From: Thiodiazotropha sp037384425
Lineage (GTDB): Bacteria > Pseudomonadota > Gammaproteobacteria > Chromatiales > Chromatiaceae
Length of the DNA: 64,000 nt
Reading direction: 5' to 3'
NCBI GenBank assembly: GCA_037384425.1
Contig: JARROA010000019.1
Coordinates: 1 to 64,000 of the forward strand
This document shows positions 7,092 through 15,754 of this stretch, piece by piece (the stretch's first letter is position 1; each line of letters begins with the position of its first letter). Below the pieces are notes generated by a model. The model was given only the letters and a program-made list of their open reading frames with translations. It was not told the DNA's origin and ran no database searches. Both the position numbers and the translations under genes were made by a program.

Positions 7092-8339
7092 ATGAACCTA
7101 CGGCAGGGCCTGGTGGCGCTGTTGCTGACAGCCTGCCTGTTCCCCCTGGGCCTGGCCGCCGAGGATGAGGAGCTGACGTCAAAGACCCGGCAGTTGGAGC
7201 AGGTCAAGAGTCGAATCGAGTCACTGAACCAGGCCTTGCGCTCCACCGAAGGCCAGCGTGATCAGCAGAGCCGGGCTTTGCGGGAGACGGAGCAGAAGAT
7301 TGGTTCCATCGCCCGTCGCATCCGGGTTACCGATCTGAGCCTGCAGCGCCAGCAGCGCCAGCTTGCGGAACTGGAGGCGGATCGGGCCGATGCCCGCCTG
7401 AGACTCGACAGCCACCGCTCCTCCCTCGAACGGCAAATCCGGGCCGCCTATGCCATGGGTCGGCAGGAAAAGGTGAAAATCCTACTGAATCAAGAAGATC
7501 CTGCCGTAGTCAGCCGGGTCATGGTGTATTACGATTATTTCAATGCGGCGCGTTTATCGCAGATGGAGCGGATCGAGGAGAGTCTGCACGAGCTGAACCG
7601 CATCGAACACGAGATTGCCCAAGAGGAGCGACGTCTGCAGCAGCTGCAGGAGAAGAACAACAACGAGCGTCTGCAACTGGAGACGGCCAAGCGGGGGAGG
7701 ATGGAGATCATCGCCACACTCAACCGCCGGTTGAAGGATCAGGGCCAGGAGTTGAGCGAGCTCAAGGATGACGAGAGCCAGCTCTCATCGCTGATCTCCA
7801 ATATCCAGCAGGCACTCTCCGATCTGCCCCTGGATCCCGCCGCTCACGACCCGTTTCGCAGCCGCAAAGGCAAGTTGCCCTGGCCGGCGAGGGGACAACT
7901 GGTCGCCAGCTTCGGGACTCGGCGCGAAGTGGGCAAGCTGACCTGGGACGGGGTCATGATCTCGGCGCCGGAGGGACGCGAAGTGCGCGCCATCCATCAT
8001 GGGCGTGTGGCCTTTGCAGATTGGTTGCGCGGCTTCGGTCTGCTATTGATTATCGATCACGGTGATGGCTACATGAGTCTTTATGGCCATAACCAGAGCC
8101 TGTTCAAAGAGACCGGTGAATGGGTCGAACCGGGTGAGGTTGTGGCCCAGGTCGGCAGCAGCGGAGGCCGCACCCAGTCCGGCATCTACTTTGGCATCAG
8201 GCATAATGGTCAACCGCAGAATCCGAAACAGTGGTGCAAGCGAACCAAAGGACGCACGATTACCGATTACGAGCGTCCACACGGCCAAGCGTCCGCAGCG
8301 CTCCATCGAGCCTCTGGCACGGGCAACGGCCAGGGGTGA
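7092..8339 (+). CDS. envC: Murein hydrolase activator EnvC (degenerate M23/LytM protein)
   Basis: A 415-residue periplasmic protein expected to activate amidases during cell separation. It has a signal peptide (about 1-22, ending LGLAA), a long coiled coil (about 25-250, rich in E/Q/R/L heptads), and a C-terminal LytM domain (about 275-385: GQLVASFGTRREVGKLTWDG, VAFADWLRGFGLLLIIDHGDGYMSLYGH). The zinc-ligand His residues of active M23 peptidases are missing: IYFGIRHNG stands where active enzymes have HxH, as in E. coli EnvC, so it should be non-catalytic. The family usually ends soon after NPxxW; here about 30 more residues of unusual Ser/Ala/Arg/Gly-rich sequence follow NPKQWC, perhaps from a lost stop. 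It starts three bases after the gpmI stop. Confidence 0.92.
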   Translation: MNLRQGLVALLLTACLFPLGLAAEDEELTSKTRQLEQVKSRIESLNQALRSTEGQRDQQSRALRETEQKIGSIARRIRVTDLSLQRQQRQLAELEADRADARLRLDSHRSSLERQIRAAYAMGRQEKVKILLNQEDPAVVSRVMVYYDYFNAARLSQMERIEESLHELNRIEHEIAQEERRLQQLQEKNNNERLQLETAKRGRMEIIATLNRRLKDQGQELSELKDDESQLSSLISNIQQALSDLPLDPAAHDPFRSRKGKLPWPARGQLVASFGTRREVGKLTWDGVMISAPEGREVRAIHHGRVAFADWLRGFGLLLIIDHGDGYMSLYGHNQSLFKETGEWVEPGEVVAQVGSSGGRTQSGIYFGIRHNGQPQNPKQWCKRTKGRTITDYERPHGQASAALHRASGTGNGQG

Positions 8340-8404
8340 GGGAACGAGCGCTGAAGCGTCTTGAGCATGATGGCCGCATGGCGGCGAATTGACAGGAAAA
8401 CCGA

Positions 8405-9727
8405 ATGAAGCACGCAGTTGAGAGAATACGCCGGAACACCGGCCTGATAATCCTGATGGGCCTGATGCTGGCTCCGGTCATGGTCTCAGCCCAGACCGAG
8501 GAGACGCCCGAACCGTTGCCGCTGGAGCAGTTGCGGACCTTTGCCGACATCTTCGGACGCATCAAGGCCAACTACGTGGAACCGGTGGAGGACAAAGTGC
8601 TGCTGGAGAACGCCATCCGCGGCATGGTCTCCGGACTCGATCCCCACTCCAACTATCTCGACGCGGAAGACTACAAGGATCTGCAGGTCGGGACCAAGGG
8701 GGAGTTCGGCGGACTCGGTATCGAGGTCGGCATGGAGGATGGCTTCGTCAAGGTGATCGCGCCGATCGACGATACGCCGGCACAGCGCGCGGGCGTGCAG
8801 AGCGGTGATCTCATCGTCAGGCTCGACGACACACCGGTCAAGGGGCTGTCCCTGGGCGACGCGGTCAAGCTGATGCGCGGCAAGCCGGGCACCAGCATCG
8901 AGCTCACCATCATCCGCAAGGGTGAAGAGAAGCCGCTGAAGATCACCGTCGTACGCGACATCATCAAGGTGGCCAGCGTCAAGGGGCGGCTGCTCGACAA
9001 ACACTATGCCTATCTGCGCATCTCTCAGTTCCAGTCCCACACCACCAGCGATCTGCTGAAGATGCTGAAACGCCTGGAGAAGGAGGCGGGAGAGCCGCTT
9101 CACGGCATGATTCTCGACCTGCGCAACAATCCGGGCGGGGTGCTGAACGCGGCGGTTTCGGTCAGCGATGCCTTTCTTCAGTCGGGTCTGATCGTCTACA
9201 CCCAGGGGCGTGAGACTGACTCCCAGCTCCGCTTCGAAGCGGCGCCTGACGATGTGCTCAACGGGGCACCCATCGTGGTGCTGGTGAACGAAGGCTCCGC
9301 CTCCGCCTCGGAGATCGTCGCCGGTGCCCTGCAGGATCAGAAACGGGCGGTGATCATGGGTACCCGGACCTTCGGCAAGGGCTCGGTGCAGACCATCATA
9401 CCGATCAGCGACACGGCGGCGGTGAAACTGACCACGGCGCGCTACTACACCCCCTCGGGGCGTTCGATACAGGCCGAGGGCATCAAGCCCGATATCGAGT
9501 TGGAGGAGGTCAAGGTCTCCAAGGTCGAAGGCGACGGCGTGAAGCCCATCAAGGAGGCGGATCTTTCCGGCCATCTGGAGAACGGGGATGCGAAGGGTTC
9601 GGGGACGGATACGAAAGGCGCGGATTCAGAGAATGAGTCACTGGCCGATAAGGACTATCAACTGGGTGAGGCCCTGAACCTGCTCAAGGGCTTGGCCATT
9701 CTGGGTGCACGCGCGAAGGCGGAATGA
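8405..9727 (+). CDS. ctpA: Carboxy-terminal processing protease (S41, CtpA/Prc type)
   Basis: A 440-residue periplasmic serine protease. Signal peptide about 1-29 (cleavage after VSA), a helical S41 N-domain (35-95), a PDZ domain (about 95-175, GGLGIEVGMEDGFVKV and AGVQSGDLIVRLDD), and the catalytic domain. The Ser-Lys dyad is seen as Ser300 in EGSASASEIVAGAL and Lys325 in TFGKGSVQT, 25 residues apart as in the family; DLRNNPGG (238-245) is also intact. The C-terminal 60 residues are a low-complexity linker plus a helical tail. Members trim tails of membrane or cell-wall enzymes. Its position directly after envC, 65 bases downstream, suggests a role in peptidoglycan hydrolase control. Confidence 0.95.
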   Translation: MKHAVERIRRNTGLIILMGLMLAPVMVSAQTEETPEPLPLEQLRTFADIFGRIKANYVEPVEDKVLLENAIRGMVSGLDPHSNYLDAEDYKDLQVGTKGEFGGLGIEVGMEDGFVKVIAPIDDTPAQRAGVQSGDLIVRLDDTPVKGLSLGDAVKLMRGKPGTSIELTIIRKGEEKPLKITVVRDIIKVASVKGRLLDKHYAYLRISQFQSHTTSDLLKMLKRLEKEAGEPLHGMILDLRNNPGGVLNAAVSVSDAFLQSGLIVYTQGRETDSQLRFEAAPDDVLNGAPIVVLVNEGSASASEIVAGALQDQKRAVIMGTRTFGKGSVQTIIPISDTAAVKLTTARYYTPSGRSIQAEGIKPDIELEEVKVSKVEGDGVKPIKEADLSGHLENGDAKGSGTDTKGADSENESLADKDYQLGEALNLLKGLAILGARAKAE

Positions 9728-9741
9728 AGATGAGGGTATAG

Positions 9742-10548
9742 ATGCGACGAACGGGGCTGCTGGTCGGATTACTGATCACGTTTCTGCTGACACCCTGGTG
9801 GTGTCTGGCCGAAACAGCGGTTGCCAGCGAGTCGCCCGTTCGGATCGCCCTGATCATCGACGACATGGGCTATCGCCAGGATGCCGGGGAACAGGCCCTG
9901 GCGCTCCCAGGAAAGATCACCTACTCCTTTCTGCCGCACACCCCCTTCGCCTGGAAGCAGGCGATCCGGGCACATGAACTCGAGCGCGAGGTCATGCTGC
10001 ATCTACCGATGGAGTCCGATCTCGGCAATCCGCTGGGTGCCGGTGCGCTCACCCTATCGATGCCGCGTGAAGAGTTTCTCTCCGTGCTCAAACGGGACCT
10101 CGATTCCATCCCCTATGTCGCCGGCGTGAATAACCATATGGGCAGCCTGTTGACGCGGGACCCGACTGCGATGCGTTGGGTGATGGGCAGCCTGCGGGAG
10201 GCCGATCTCTTTTTCATCGATAGCCGCACCACCGATGCCACCGTGGCCGAGCGGGTGGCGCAAGAGAATCTGGTTGCTTCCGCTCGACGTCACGTATTTC
10301 TCGACTACATTCAGGATAGAGAGATCGTGCGTAAGCAACTGGCTGCCCTGGTTGCCACGGCACGGCGGGACGGCAGCGCCATCGGAATCGGCCACCCCTA
10401 TCCGGAGACCATTGCGGTGCTGATGCAAGAGCTGCCCAAACTGCAGGTCGAGGGTATCGAGCTGGTACCCGCGTCGGCCCTTACCAACCCGGGGAGAGCA
10501 TTATGGCACGCGTCCTCGTCCCTCTTGCCCAAGGCTGCGAAGAACTAG
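9742..10548 (+). CDS. yibQ: Divergent polysaccharide deacetylase family protein (YibQ, DUF610)
   Basis: A 268-residue secreted protein: signal peptide about 1-24 (ending CLAETA), then a NodB-fold domain related to carbohydrate deacetylases. IALIIDDMGYRQDAGEQAL (about 35-53) carries the Asp-Asp pair, LPMES (about 89-93) and NNHMGS (about 131-136) provide the other conserved segments, and IDSRTT and IGHPYPETI follow. E. coli YibQ has no proven substrate. It follows ctpA after 14 bases, and its last 46 bases overlap the start of the yajL gene in another frame, an unusually long but plausible overlap. Confidence 0.9.
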   Translation: MRRTGLLVGLLITFLLTPWWCLAETAVASESPVRIALIIDDMGYRQDAGEQALALPGKITYSFLPHTPFAWKQAIRAHELEREVMLHLPMESDLGNPLGAGALTLSMPREEFLSVLKRDLDSIPYVAGVNNHMGSLLTRDPTAMRWVMGSLREADLFFIDSRTTDATVAERVAQENLVASARRHVFLDYIQDREIVRKQLAALVATARRDGSAIGIGHPYPETIAVLMQELPKLQVEGIELVPASALTNPGRALWHASSSLLPKAAKN

Positions 10549-11051
10549 AAGCCGTCACCATCACCGATCTGTTGACCCGTGGCGGCATCGAAGTGATCAC
10601 TGCCGGACTCGACGATCGTCCCGTGAAGGCCTCACGCGGTATGACCCTGGTACCTGATACCACCCTTGACGAGGTGATGGACCAGGAGTTCGACATGATG
10701 GTGCTTCCGGGCGGCCTGCCCGGGGCCGATCATCTGAACGATGACCCTCGAATACACAGACTGCTCAAGCGCCTCACTGCGGAGGGGCGGTACACGGCGG
10801 CGATCTGCGCCGCGCCCCGAGTCCTGGCCACGGCAGGCTTGCTCGATGGGCGCAAGGCGACCAGTTATCCGGGGGCTTTGGCGGGTATGGACCTGCCGCG
10901 GGTGTACCTGCAGCTCGAACGCGTGGTCAGGGATGACAAAGTGGTGACCTCGCGTGGGCCGGGAACGGCGATGGACTTTGCACTGGAACTGGTTGAGCTG
11001 TTGGTAGGAAAAGCGAAGCGGACAGAAGTCGAGACCGCACTGGTGCGCTGA
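10503..11051 (+). CDS. yajL: DJ-1/YajL/PfpI family protein
   Basis: A 182-residue member of the DJ-1 family, proteins that sense oxidants and have been reported to act on glyoxal adducts or as chaperones. The nucleophile elbow TAAICAAPRVLA gives Cys102, and the supporting acid is Glu14 or Glu15 in QGCEELEAV; GGLPGADHL and VVTSRGPGTAMDFALELV complete the family pattern. Length matches E. coli YajL (196) loosely. The ATG at 10503 has a good GGGGAGAG ribosome site and lies inside the 3' end of yibQ. It ends 57 bases before the convergent end of the polysaccharide locus. Confidence 0.9.
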   Translation: MARVLVPLAQGCEELEAVTITDLLTRGGIEVITAGLDDRPVKASRGMTLVPDTTLDEVMDQEFDMMVLPGGLPGADHLNDDPRIHRLLKRLTAEGRYTAAICAAPRVLATAGLLDGRKATSYPGALAGMDLPRVYLQLERVVRDDKVVTSRGPGTAMDFALELVELLVGKAKRTEVETALVR

Positions 11052-11108
11052 TTGTGAGAGGAGCTGCTTCTGGCTACTCGGACATGTCGTGGTTTCACTG
11101 GTTGTGCT

Positions 11109-13010
11109 TCAGGCGCTTGGCTTGAACTCAACCACTTGTGCCTTCTGGCTCCTTTCATTGCCGTTGTCGACAGTAGAGCGATGTTCGGGTACCAGGCTGT
11201 CGAGCAGCTCCTTGAGCTTGGCCGTATCAAACGATTTACAGGCCACTTCGATCTGATCAAGGCTTTTGTTGAGCAGTGGCCAATCTACCCTACGATGCTG
11301 AGCAAGAAAAACTTTGCTGTTGGTGGTTTCCTCCAAGTGCTCTTTTTCATGGAAAAGCTCCTCGTAGAGCTTTTCACCGGGGCGCAGACCGATATATTCG
11401 ATAGCGATGTCCTCGTTGGGTATACGTCCCGACAGGCGGATCATCTGCTCGGCCAGATAGCTGATCTTTACAGGGTCCCCCATATCAAGGACGAAAATCT
11501 CACCACCTTTTCCGAGAGCGACTGTTTGCATGATCAATTGGCAGGCCTCCGGAATGGTCATGAAATATCGTTCCATGCGGGGGTCGGTTACCGTGACCGG
11601 CCCTCCGAGTTCAATCTGCTTGCGAAACAGGGGTATGACGCTGCCGGCGGAACCTAAGACATTACCGAAGCGAACCGTTATGTATCTGGTTTTTGAATGT
11701 GTATTGAGATTTTGACAAAAGATTTCGGCAACACGCTTGCTGGCACCCATGACATTTGCCGGGTTGACCGCTTTGTCCGTCGATACGAGGACGAATACCT
11801 CAACATTATGCCGGTTCGCCGCCTCGGCTATGGTGCGAGTGCCCAATACGTTGTTTTTAAGCGCCTGACGTATATGAGGTTCGAGCAGGGGGACATGTTT
11901 ATAAGCAGCGGCATGGAAAATGATGTTTGGCTTATGGCGCAAGAAGATGTCTTGTACGAATGGATAGTCAGTAATGTCGCCGAGATGACACTCGATTTCC
12001 ACATCAGGGAACTCTCGCAGCAGTTCCATCTGTATGCTGTACAAGTTGAATTCACTGCTTTCGAGGATAATCAAGCGAGTTGGATTAAGTTGTGCGATCT
12101 GTCTACAGAGTTCGGAACCGATAGAACCTCCACCCCCGGTGACCAAAACATTTTTATCTCTGAGCGACTGGGAGATGGCGGGCCAATCGAGTGAAATGGG
12201 TTCGCGACCAAGAAGGTCCTCAATGGAGACATCGCGTACCTCATTGATCTGAACATTGCCCCGCATCAAGTCTTTCAGTTGAGGCACGGATCGGAATGGA
12301 AGGCCGGTGGACTCGCAAATCTCCACGATTCTTCTCATCTGCTTCGAAGAGGCGGATGGGATCGCAAGCATGATGATGTCGATATGATAGGAGTCGACGA
12401 TTTCGGGTATTTGAGACGTGGTTCCGACGATGGGAATGCCTTGAATTTCACGCCCCTTGCGCTGCGCATCGTCATCTGCGAATGCAACAGTGATGTATGA
12501 ATCTGCCCTGTTTCTTAGGATATCTCTGGCCAGCATCTCTCCTGCTTTCCCTCCACCGACGATCAGAACGCGCTGATTAGGTTTGTGGTAGAGGTGGTAG
12601 TCCTTTATCCAGCGATACAGAAGGCGAGGTCCACTCAGGAATGCTGTGAGGAGAATAGCGTAGATTATAGGTACGGACCGAGGGATGCCCACGCCGCGTG
12701 TCGCCAAGAAGAGCAGCGCCATACTGATTGCCACGCCAACGACGACTGACTTTAAGATTCTGTAGATGTCTGGTATCGATGCGAATCGCCAGATACCCCT
12801 GTAAAGGCCAAAGGTCAAAAAGCTCGCAACCTGGACAGGAAGAATGATGATGAGGCTGACGAGCAGGTTTTCGTAGGCACTCGTCGGAAAATGCTCAACC
12901 CTAAGCCAATATGATAGAAACCACGCGCTTGGAATCATAATCAGATCATGGATAAAAGCAGCCCACTGGGATCTAAAACTGCTTGGTAGTTGGAATTTTC
13001 GACTGATCAT
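11109..13010 (-). CDS. Membrane nucleoside-diphosphate-sugar 4,6-dehydratase (WbpM/PglF/FlaA1-like)
   Basis: A 633-residue protein from the ATG at 13010. An upstream extension of this frame would overlap the neighbouring aminotransferase gene and is less likely. Four membrane helices occupy roughly residues 15-125, then a small Rossmann domain (VLIVGGGKAGEMLARDIL, about 143) and the catalytic SDR domain (VLVTGGGGSIGSELCRQIA, about 289). The catalytic segment STDKAVNPANVMGASKRVAE has Met in place of the SDR Tyr, as in WbpM and PglF. Such enzymes convert UDP-GlcNAc to UDP-4-keto-6-deoxy-GlcNAc. It is the last gene of the minus-strand polysaccharide operon and probably feeds the adjacent aminotransferase and phosphoglycosyl transferase. 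Confidence 0.9.
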   Translation of the reverse strand: MISRKFQLPSSFRSQWAAFIHDLIMIPSAWFLSYWLRVEHFPTSAYENLLVSLIIILPVQVASFLTFGLYRGIWRFASIPDIYRILKSVVVGVAISMALLFLATRGVGIPRSVPIIYAILLTAFLSGPRLLYRWIKDYHLYHKPNQRVLIVGGGKAGEMLARDILRNRADSYITVAFADDDAQRKGREIQGIPIVGTTSQIPEIVDSYHIDIIMLAIPSASSKQMRRIVEICESTGLPFRSVPQLKDLMRGNVQINEVRDVSIEDLLGREPISLDWPAISQSLRDKNVLVTGGGGSIGSELCRQIAQLNPTRLIILESSEFNLYSIQMELLREFPDVEIECHLGDITDYPFVQDIFLRHKPNIIFHAAAYKHVPLLEPHIRQALKNNVLGTRTIAEAANRHNVEVFVLVSTDKAVNPANVMGASKRVAEIFCQNLNTHSKTRYITVRFGNVLGSAGSVIPLFRKQIELGGPVTVTDPRMERYFMTIPEACQLIMQTVALGKGGEIFVLDMGDPVKISYLAEQMIRLSGRIPNEDIAIEYIGLRPGEKLYEELFHEKEHLEETTNSKVFLAQHRRVDWPLLNKSLDQIEVACKSFDTAKLKELLDSLVPEHRSTVDNGNERSQKAQVVEFKPSA

Positions 13011-13101
13011 CTTTGGCGTGTCTTTTGGTGGGTTTATGGATCTTACTCTTAGGAATCCGTGGGGTGAAAGGTTACATGCATGTCTTGTACTATAGGTGAT
13101 A

Positions 13102-14286
13102 TCAATGGTTCTGAATGCAGGCCGTGTGCATGACATCGGCAAGTACTCTGCAGGTTTTATCAATCTCGTCTTCAGTGAGAGTCGGATGTACTAAAAAGGC
13201 TAAGCTTGTTTCTCCAAGTTCCTTTGCGTTTGTTAGAGGCGCTGCGGGCTGTATGCCGGCGTTTACGAACGCTTTTTCAAGGTAAACCTCTGAACATGAA
13301 CCGGAAAAACAAGGGACACCCCGATTGGTTATGTCATTAATAATCCGGTCTCTGCTCCAACCTGCCCTTAGAGCTACCGGGTTTACATAAACATAGCACC
13401 TGTAGGCAGCATGCTCGATGTGCGCAGCGGGCTGTGGTACCCGCAAGCCGGGTAGGGCTTTGGCTGCTTCCCATATTCGGCAGGCATTGTCAATGCGTGA
13501 GCGATGCCAGTCCGACATCCGCTTGAGTTGTATTCTGCCAATCGCAGCTTGCATCTCCGTCATACGAAAATTGGATCCGAAACTTTCATGCAGCCAGCGA
13601 AAACCTGGTGGATGGTGGCGAGAATAGACCGACGTGTAGGATTTTCCGTGATCCTTCAGCGACCACATCTTCGACCAGAGGTCATGATCGCCGGTTGTGA
13701 CCATTCCGCCCTCACCGCCGGTGGTCATTATTTTGTCCTGACAAAAGGACCAGGTGCCGATATGCCCGATCGATCCGACCTTGGCACCTTTGTAGCTTGC
13801 GCCATGTGCCTGAGCGCAATCCTCGATCACCCACAGATTATACTTGGTCGACAGATCCATTATGGAATCCATTTCACATGGCCAGCCGGCGAGATGTACG
13901 CAAATGATGGCTTTTGTCCGAGGCGTTATGGCCATTTCTATGCTTTTTTCCGGAATATTCCCGGAATCCATATCGACATCAACGAAAACAGGGGTTGCGC
14001 CGATAGTTACAATTGAGGAAGCACTTGCAATAAATGTCCGTGGAGTGACGATGACTTCATCGCCCTGCTGAACACCCAACGCACTCAATGCGATTTCAAG
14101 GGCCACGGTTCCGTTTGCCAGGGCAATGGCGTACTGGGTCCCACAGTAGGCTGCGAATTCGCTCTCAAACTCGCGGCACAGGGGGCCGGTCCAATAGTTT
14201 ACGCGATTGGAGAGTAAAACGTTTTTTACGGCTTCTGCTTCTTCCATAGTATAGGAAGGCCAGGGTGAGAATTCGTTATTTGACAT
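13102..14286 (-). CDS. DegT/DnrJ/EryC1/StrS aminotransferase
   Basis: A 394-residue PLP-dependent sugar aminotransferase. Asp156 in VIEDCAQAHGA binds the PLP pyridine nitrogen and Lys185 in SFCQDKIMTTGGEGG is the Schiff-base lysine; ALANGTVALEIAL (55-67) forms the phosphate cup. Members aminate 3- or 4-keto nucleotide sugars. The position next to a WbpM/PglF-like dehydratase gene suggests amination of UDP-4-keto-6-deoxy-GlcNAc at C4, as PglE does, to give a bacillosamine precursor. No PglD-like acetyltransferase is present in the window, so the product is not certain. The gene ends 91 bases before the dehydratase start and begins six bases after the sugar transferase stop. Confidence 0.88.
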   Translation of the reverse strand: MSNNEFSPWPSYTMEEAEAVKNVLLSNRVNYWTGPLCREFESEFAAYCGTQYAIALANGTVALEIALSALGVQQGDEVIVTPRTFIASASSIVTIGATPVFVDVDMDSGNIPEKSIEMAITPRTKAIICVHLAGWPCEMDSIMDLSTKYNLWVIEDCAQAHGASYKGAKVGSIGHIGTWSFCQDKIMTTGGEGGMVTTGDHDLWSKMWSLKDHGKSYTSVYSRHHPPGFRWLHESFGSNFRMTEMQAAIGRIQLKRMSDWHRSRIDNACRIWEAAKALPGLRVPQPAAHIEHAAYRCYVYVNPVALRAGWSRDRIINDITNRGVPCFSGSCSEVYLEKAFVNAGIQPAAPLTNAKELGETSLAFLVHPTLTEDEIDKTCRVLADVMHTACIQNH

Positions 14287-14292
14287 GAGATC

Positions 14293-14898
14293 TCATGAGC
14301 TTTTGATGGTGGCCCAAATATATTTTATGTCCATAGCCAGTTTCCAATTTTTGATATAGGCCAGGTTTATCTTTACCTTGTCCGGGTAAATCACGTTTGT
14401 GTTATATGTTTCCGGATCGTTTTGCTTCTGCAGAATATCTTCCTCGTTGCGATATTTAATGGTTGCGGGCCCGGTGATTCCAGGGCGCAGAGTAAGAATT
14501 TCCCTCTCTTCGCCCTGCAGTTTGTCAGCAAATCCAGGGACATCGGGACGGGGACCGACAAAACTCATCTGCCCCAGCAAGACATTGATGAGTTGGGGAA
14601 GCTCATCAATCTTGGTTTTCCTGAATAGCCTGCCGAGTGGCGTTATGCGAGGGTCATCGCGTGTCGTTACCGTTGTTACGATATCAGAGTGGTTGCGCAT
14701 CGTGCGTATTTTTATGACCTTGAACAAGCGTCCATGTAAGCCGACTCGTGGCTGCATGAAGAAGCCGTTTTGCCTCGTATCGATCGTCGCAGCGATCCAG
14801 GCAAAAACAATGATCCACCAGGTGAGAGAGAGTCCGATGATGGCAAATAGTAAATCGAAACTGCGTTTCATAGCTGCTTGCTGAAGATTGAGGCCCAT
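14293..14898 (-). CDS. Initiating sugar transferase (monotopic phosphoglycosyl transferase, PglC/WcaJ-core family)
   Basis: About 201 residues from ATG 14898; ATG 14871 (starting MKRSFDLL, the usual family N-terminus) is an alternative. A hydrophobic re-entrant helix (LLFAIIGLSLTWWIIVFAWIAA) is followed by the catalytic core: QPRVGLHGRLFKVIKIRTM, RDDPRITPLGRLFRKTKIDELPQLINVLLGQMSFVGPRPD and LRPGITGPATIKYRNEE. These enzymes move a sugar-1-phosphate from a UDP-sugar to undecaprenyl phosphate, the first step of repeat-unit assembly. The short form without extra membrane helices matches PglC-type enzymes. Its start is one base after the sulfotransferase stop. The sugar it uses is inferred from the neighbouring dehydratase and aminotransferase genes. 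Confidence 0.92.
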   Translation of the reverse strand: MGLNLQQAAMKRSFDLLFAIIGLSLTWWIIVFAWIAATIDTRQNGFFMQPRVGLHGRLFKVIKIRTMRNHSDIVTTVTTRDDPRITPLGRLFRKTKIDELPQLINVLLGQMSFVGPRPDVPGFADKLQGEEREILTLRPGITGPATIKYRNEEDILQKQNDPETYNTNVIYPDKVKINLAYIKNWKLAMDIKYIWATIKSS

Positions 14899-14899
14899 A

Positions 14900-15754
14900 T
14901 TAATAATCAAGCCGGATCATGGTATTCGAAACCATGCTGGAAAGGTGCTCGAGTTGGGATTGGCTCAGCATGGCGCGACCTTTGCCAACACTGTCAGCTC
15001 GTATATTTTGTGTTGCCGACTTAAGTTGGTCTTGGGAAAGAGACAGCTGTAAAAAATCGGCGATACGACTAAATACCGATTCCGGTTGGGTGACAAGGTC
15101 TTCATAGCCAACTTTTATCCATTGCTCGGATGGGAGTTGTTCGAGCGCATCAATAGACTTTTCGACACAGGCTTGCCATTGCAAGGCGCAGATCTCTTCC
15201 AGATTGTGGTTTATGAGTAATTCATCCATGTTGCTGAGTCTTGGTCCCCAAAACGCCAGCCGGTTTTCCTTGGATATAAGGCGGTAAATTCGGTTAAACA
15301 GGTATTTACTTGCATAGTATGGTAAGTCAGACAGCGGCACGAATCTGGCTTTTTTAATGAGATAAGGCATGTCGAGCGGGGCTTTCCATCGCTTTAATGC
15401 AGAGCCAACGACATCAAGGCCGTCACGATGTATGAAGATATATTTGGCATCAGGTACTACGGAATTGACAAAGGGTACTCGCAGGGAATTTGCGCAGGTT
15501 TTTTCAATTACTGTATTGGCATGATATTGTTGTGCTACCCAATCGAACTGTTTGCGGATAAATGAAGCAATTTCTGGTGTTGCCATTTCCAATGAGAATT
15601 CGTCTGAGGGATAGCGAATGTTGCCATGTCTCCAAATGTAGTTGATTTCGTCACATGGCCATGTCGCAACGTTGTCGAGTCTGCATAACACATCCCTAAG
15701 CATGTTAGTGCCAGATCGAGGAGCGCCAATGATAATTATATTATTGTGTTTCAT
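14900..15754 (-). CDS. Sulfotransferase family protein (first of three in the locus)
   Basis: A 284-residue P-loop-like protein. The 5'-phosphosulfate-binding loop is IIIIGAPRSGTNMLRD at residues 6-21, and the 3'-phosphate motif is seen in YIFIHRDGLDVVGSALKRW near residues 105-125. The C-terminal KVGYEDLVTQPESVFSRIADFL stretch is also typical. The family moves sulfuryl groups from PAPS to sugars or peptides. No signal peptide or membrane helix is seen, so it should act in the cytosol on a nucleotide sugar, lipid-linked intermediate or other small acceptor. Its start overlaps the upstream glycosyltransferase stop (ATGA). The acceptor cannot be told from sequence. Confidence 0.85.
   Translation of the reverse strand: MKHNNIIIIGAPRSGTNMLRDVLCRLDNVATWPCDEINYIWRHGNIRYPSDEFSLEMATPEIASFIRKQFDWVAQQYHANTVIEKTCANSLRVPFVNSVVPDAKYIFIHRDGLDVVGSALKRWKAPLDMPYLIKKARFVPLSDLPYYASKYLFNRIYRLISKENRLAFWGPRLSNMDELLINHNLEEICALQWQACVEKSIDALEQLPSEQWIKVGYEDLVTQPESVFSRIADFLQLSLSQDQLKSATQNIRADSVGKGRAMLSQSQLEHLSSMVSNTMIRLDY

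Noticed and set aside
11250..11268. FNR-like sequence near 11256 inside the WbpM-like gene
   Set aside because: One mismatch to consensus and located within coding sequence, far from any start.
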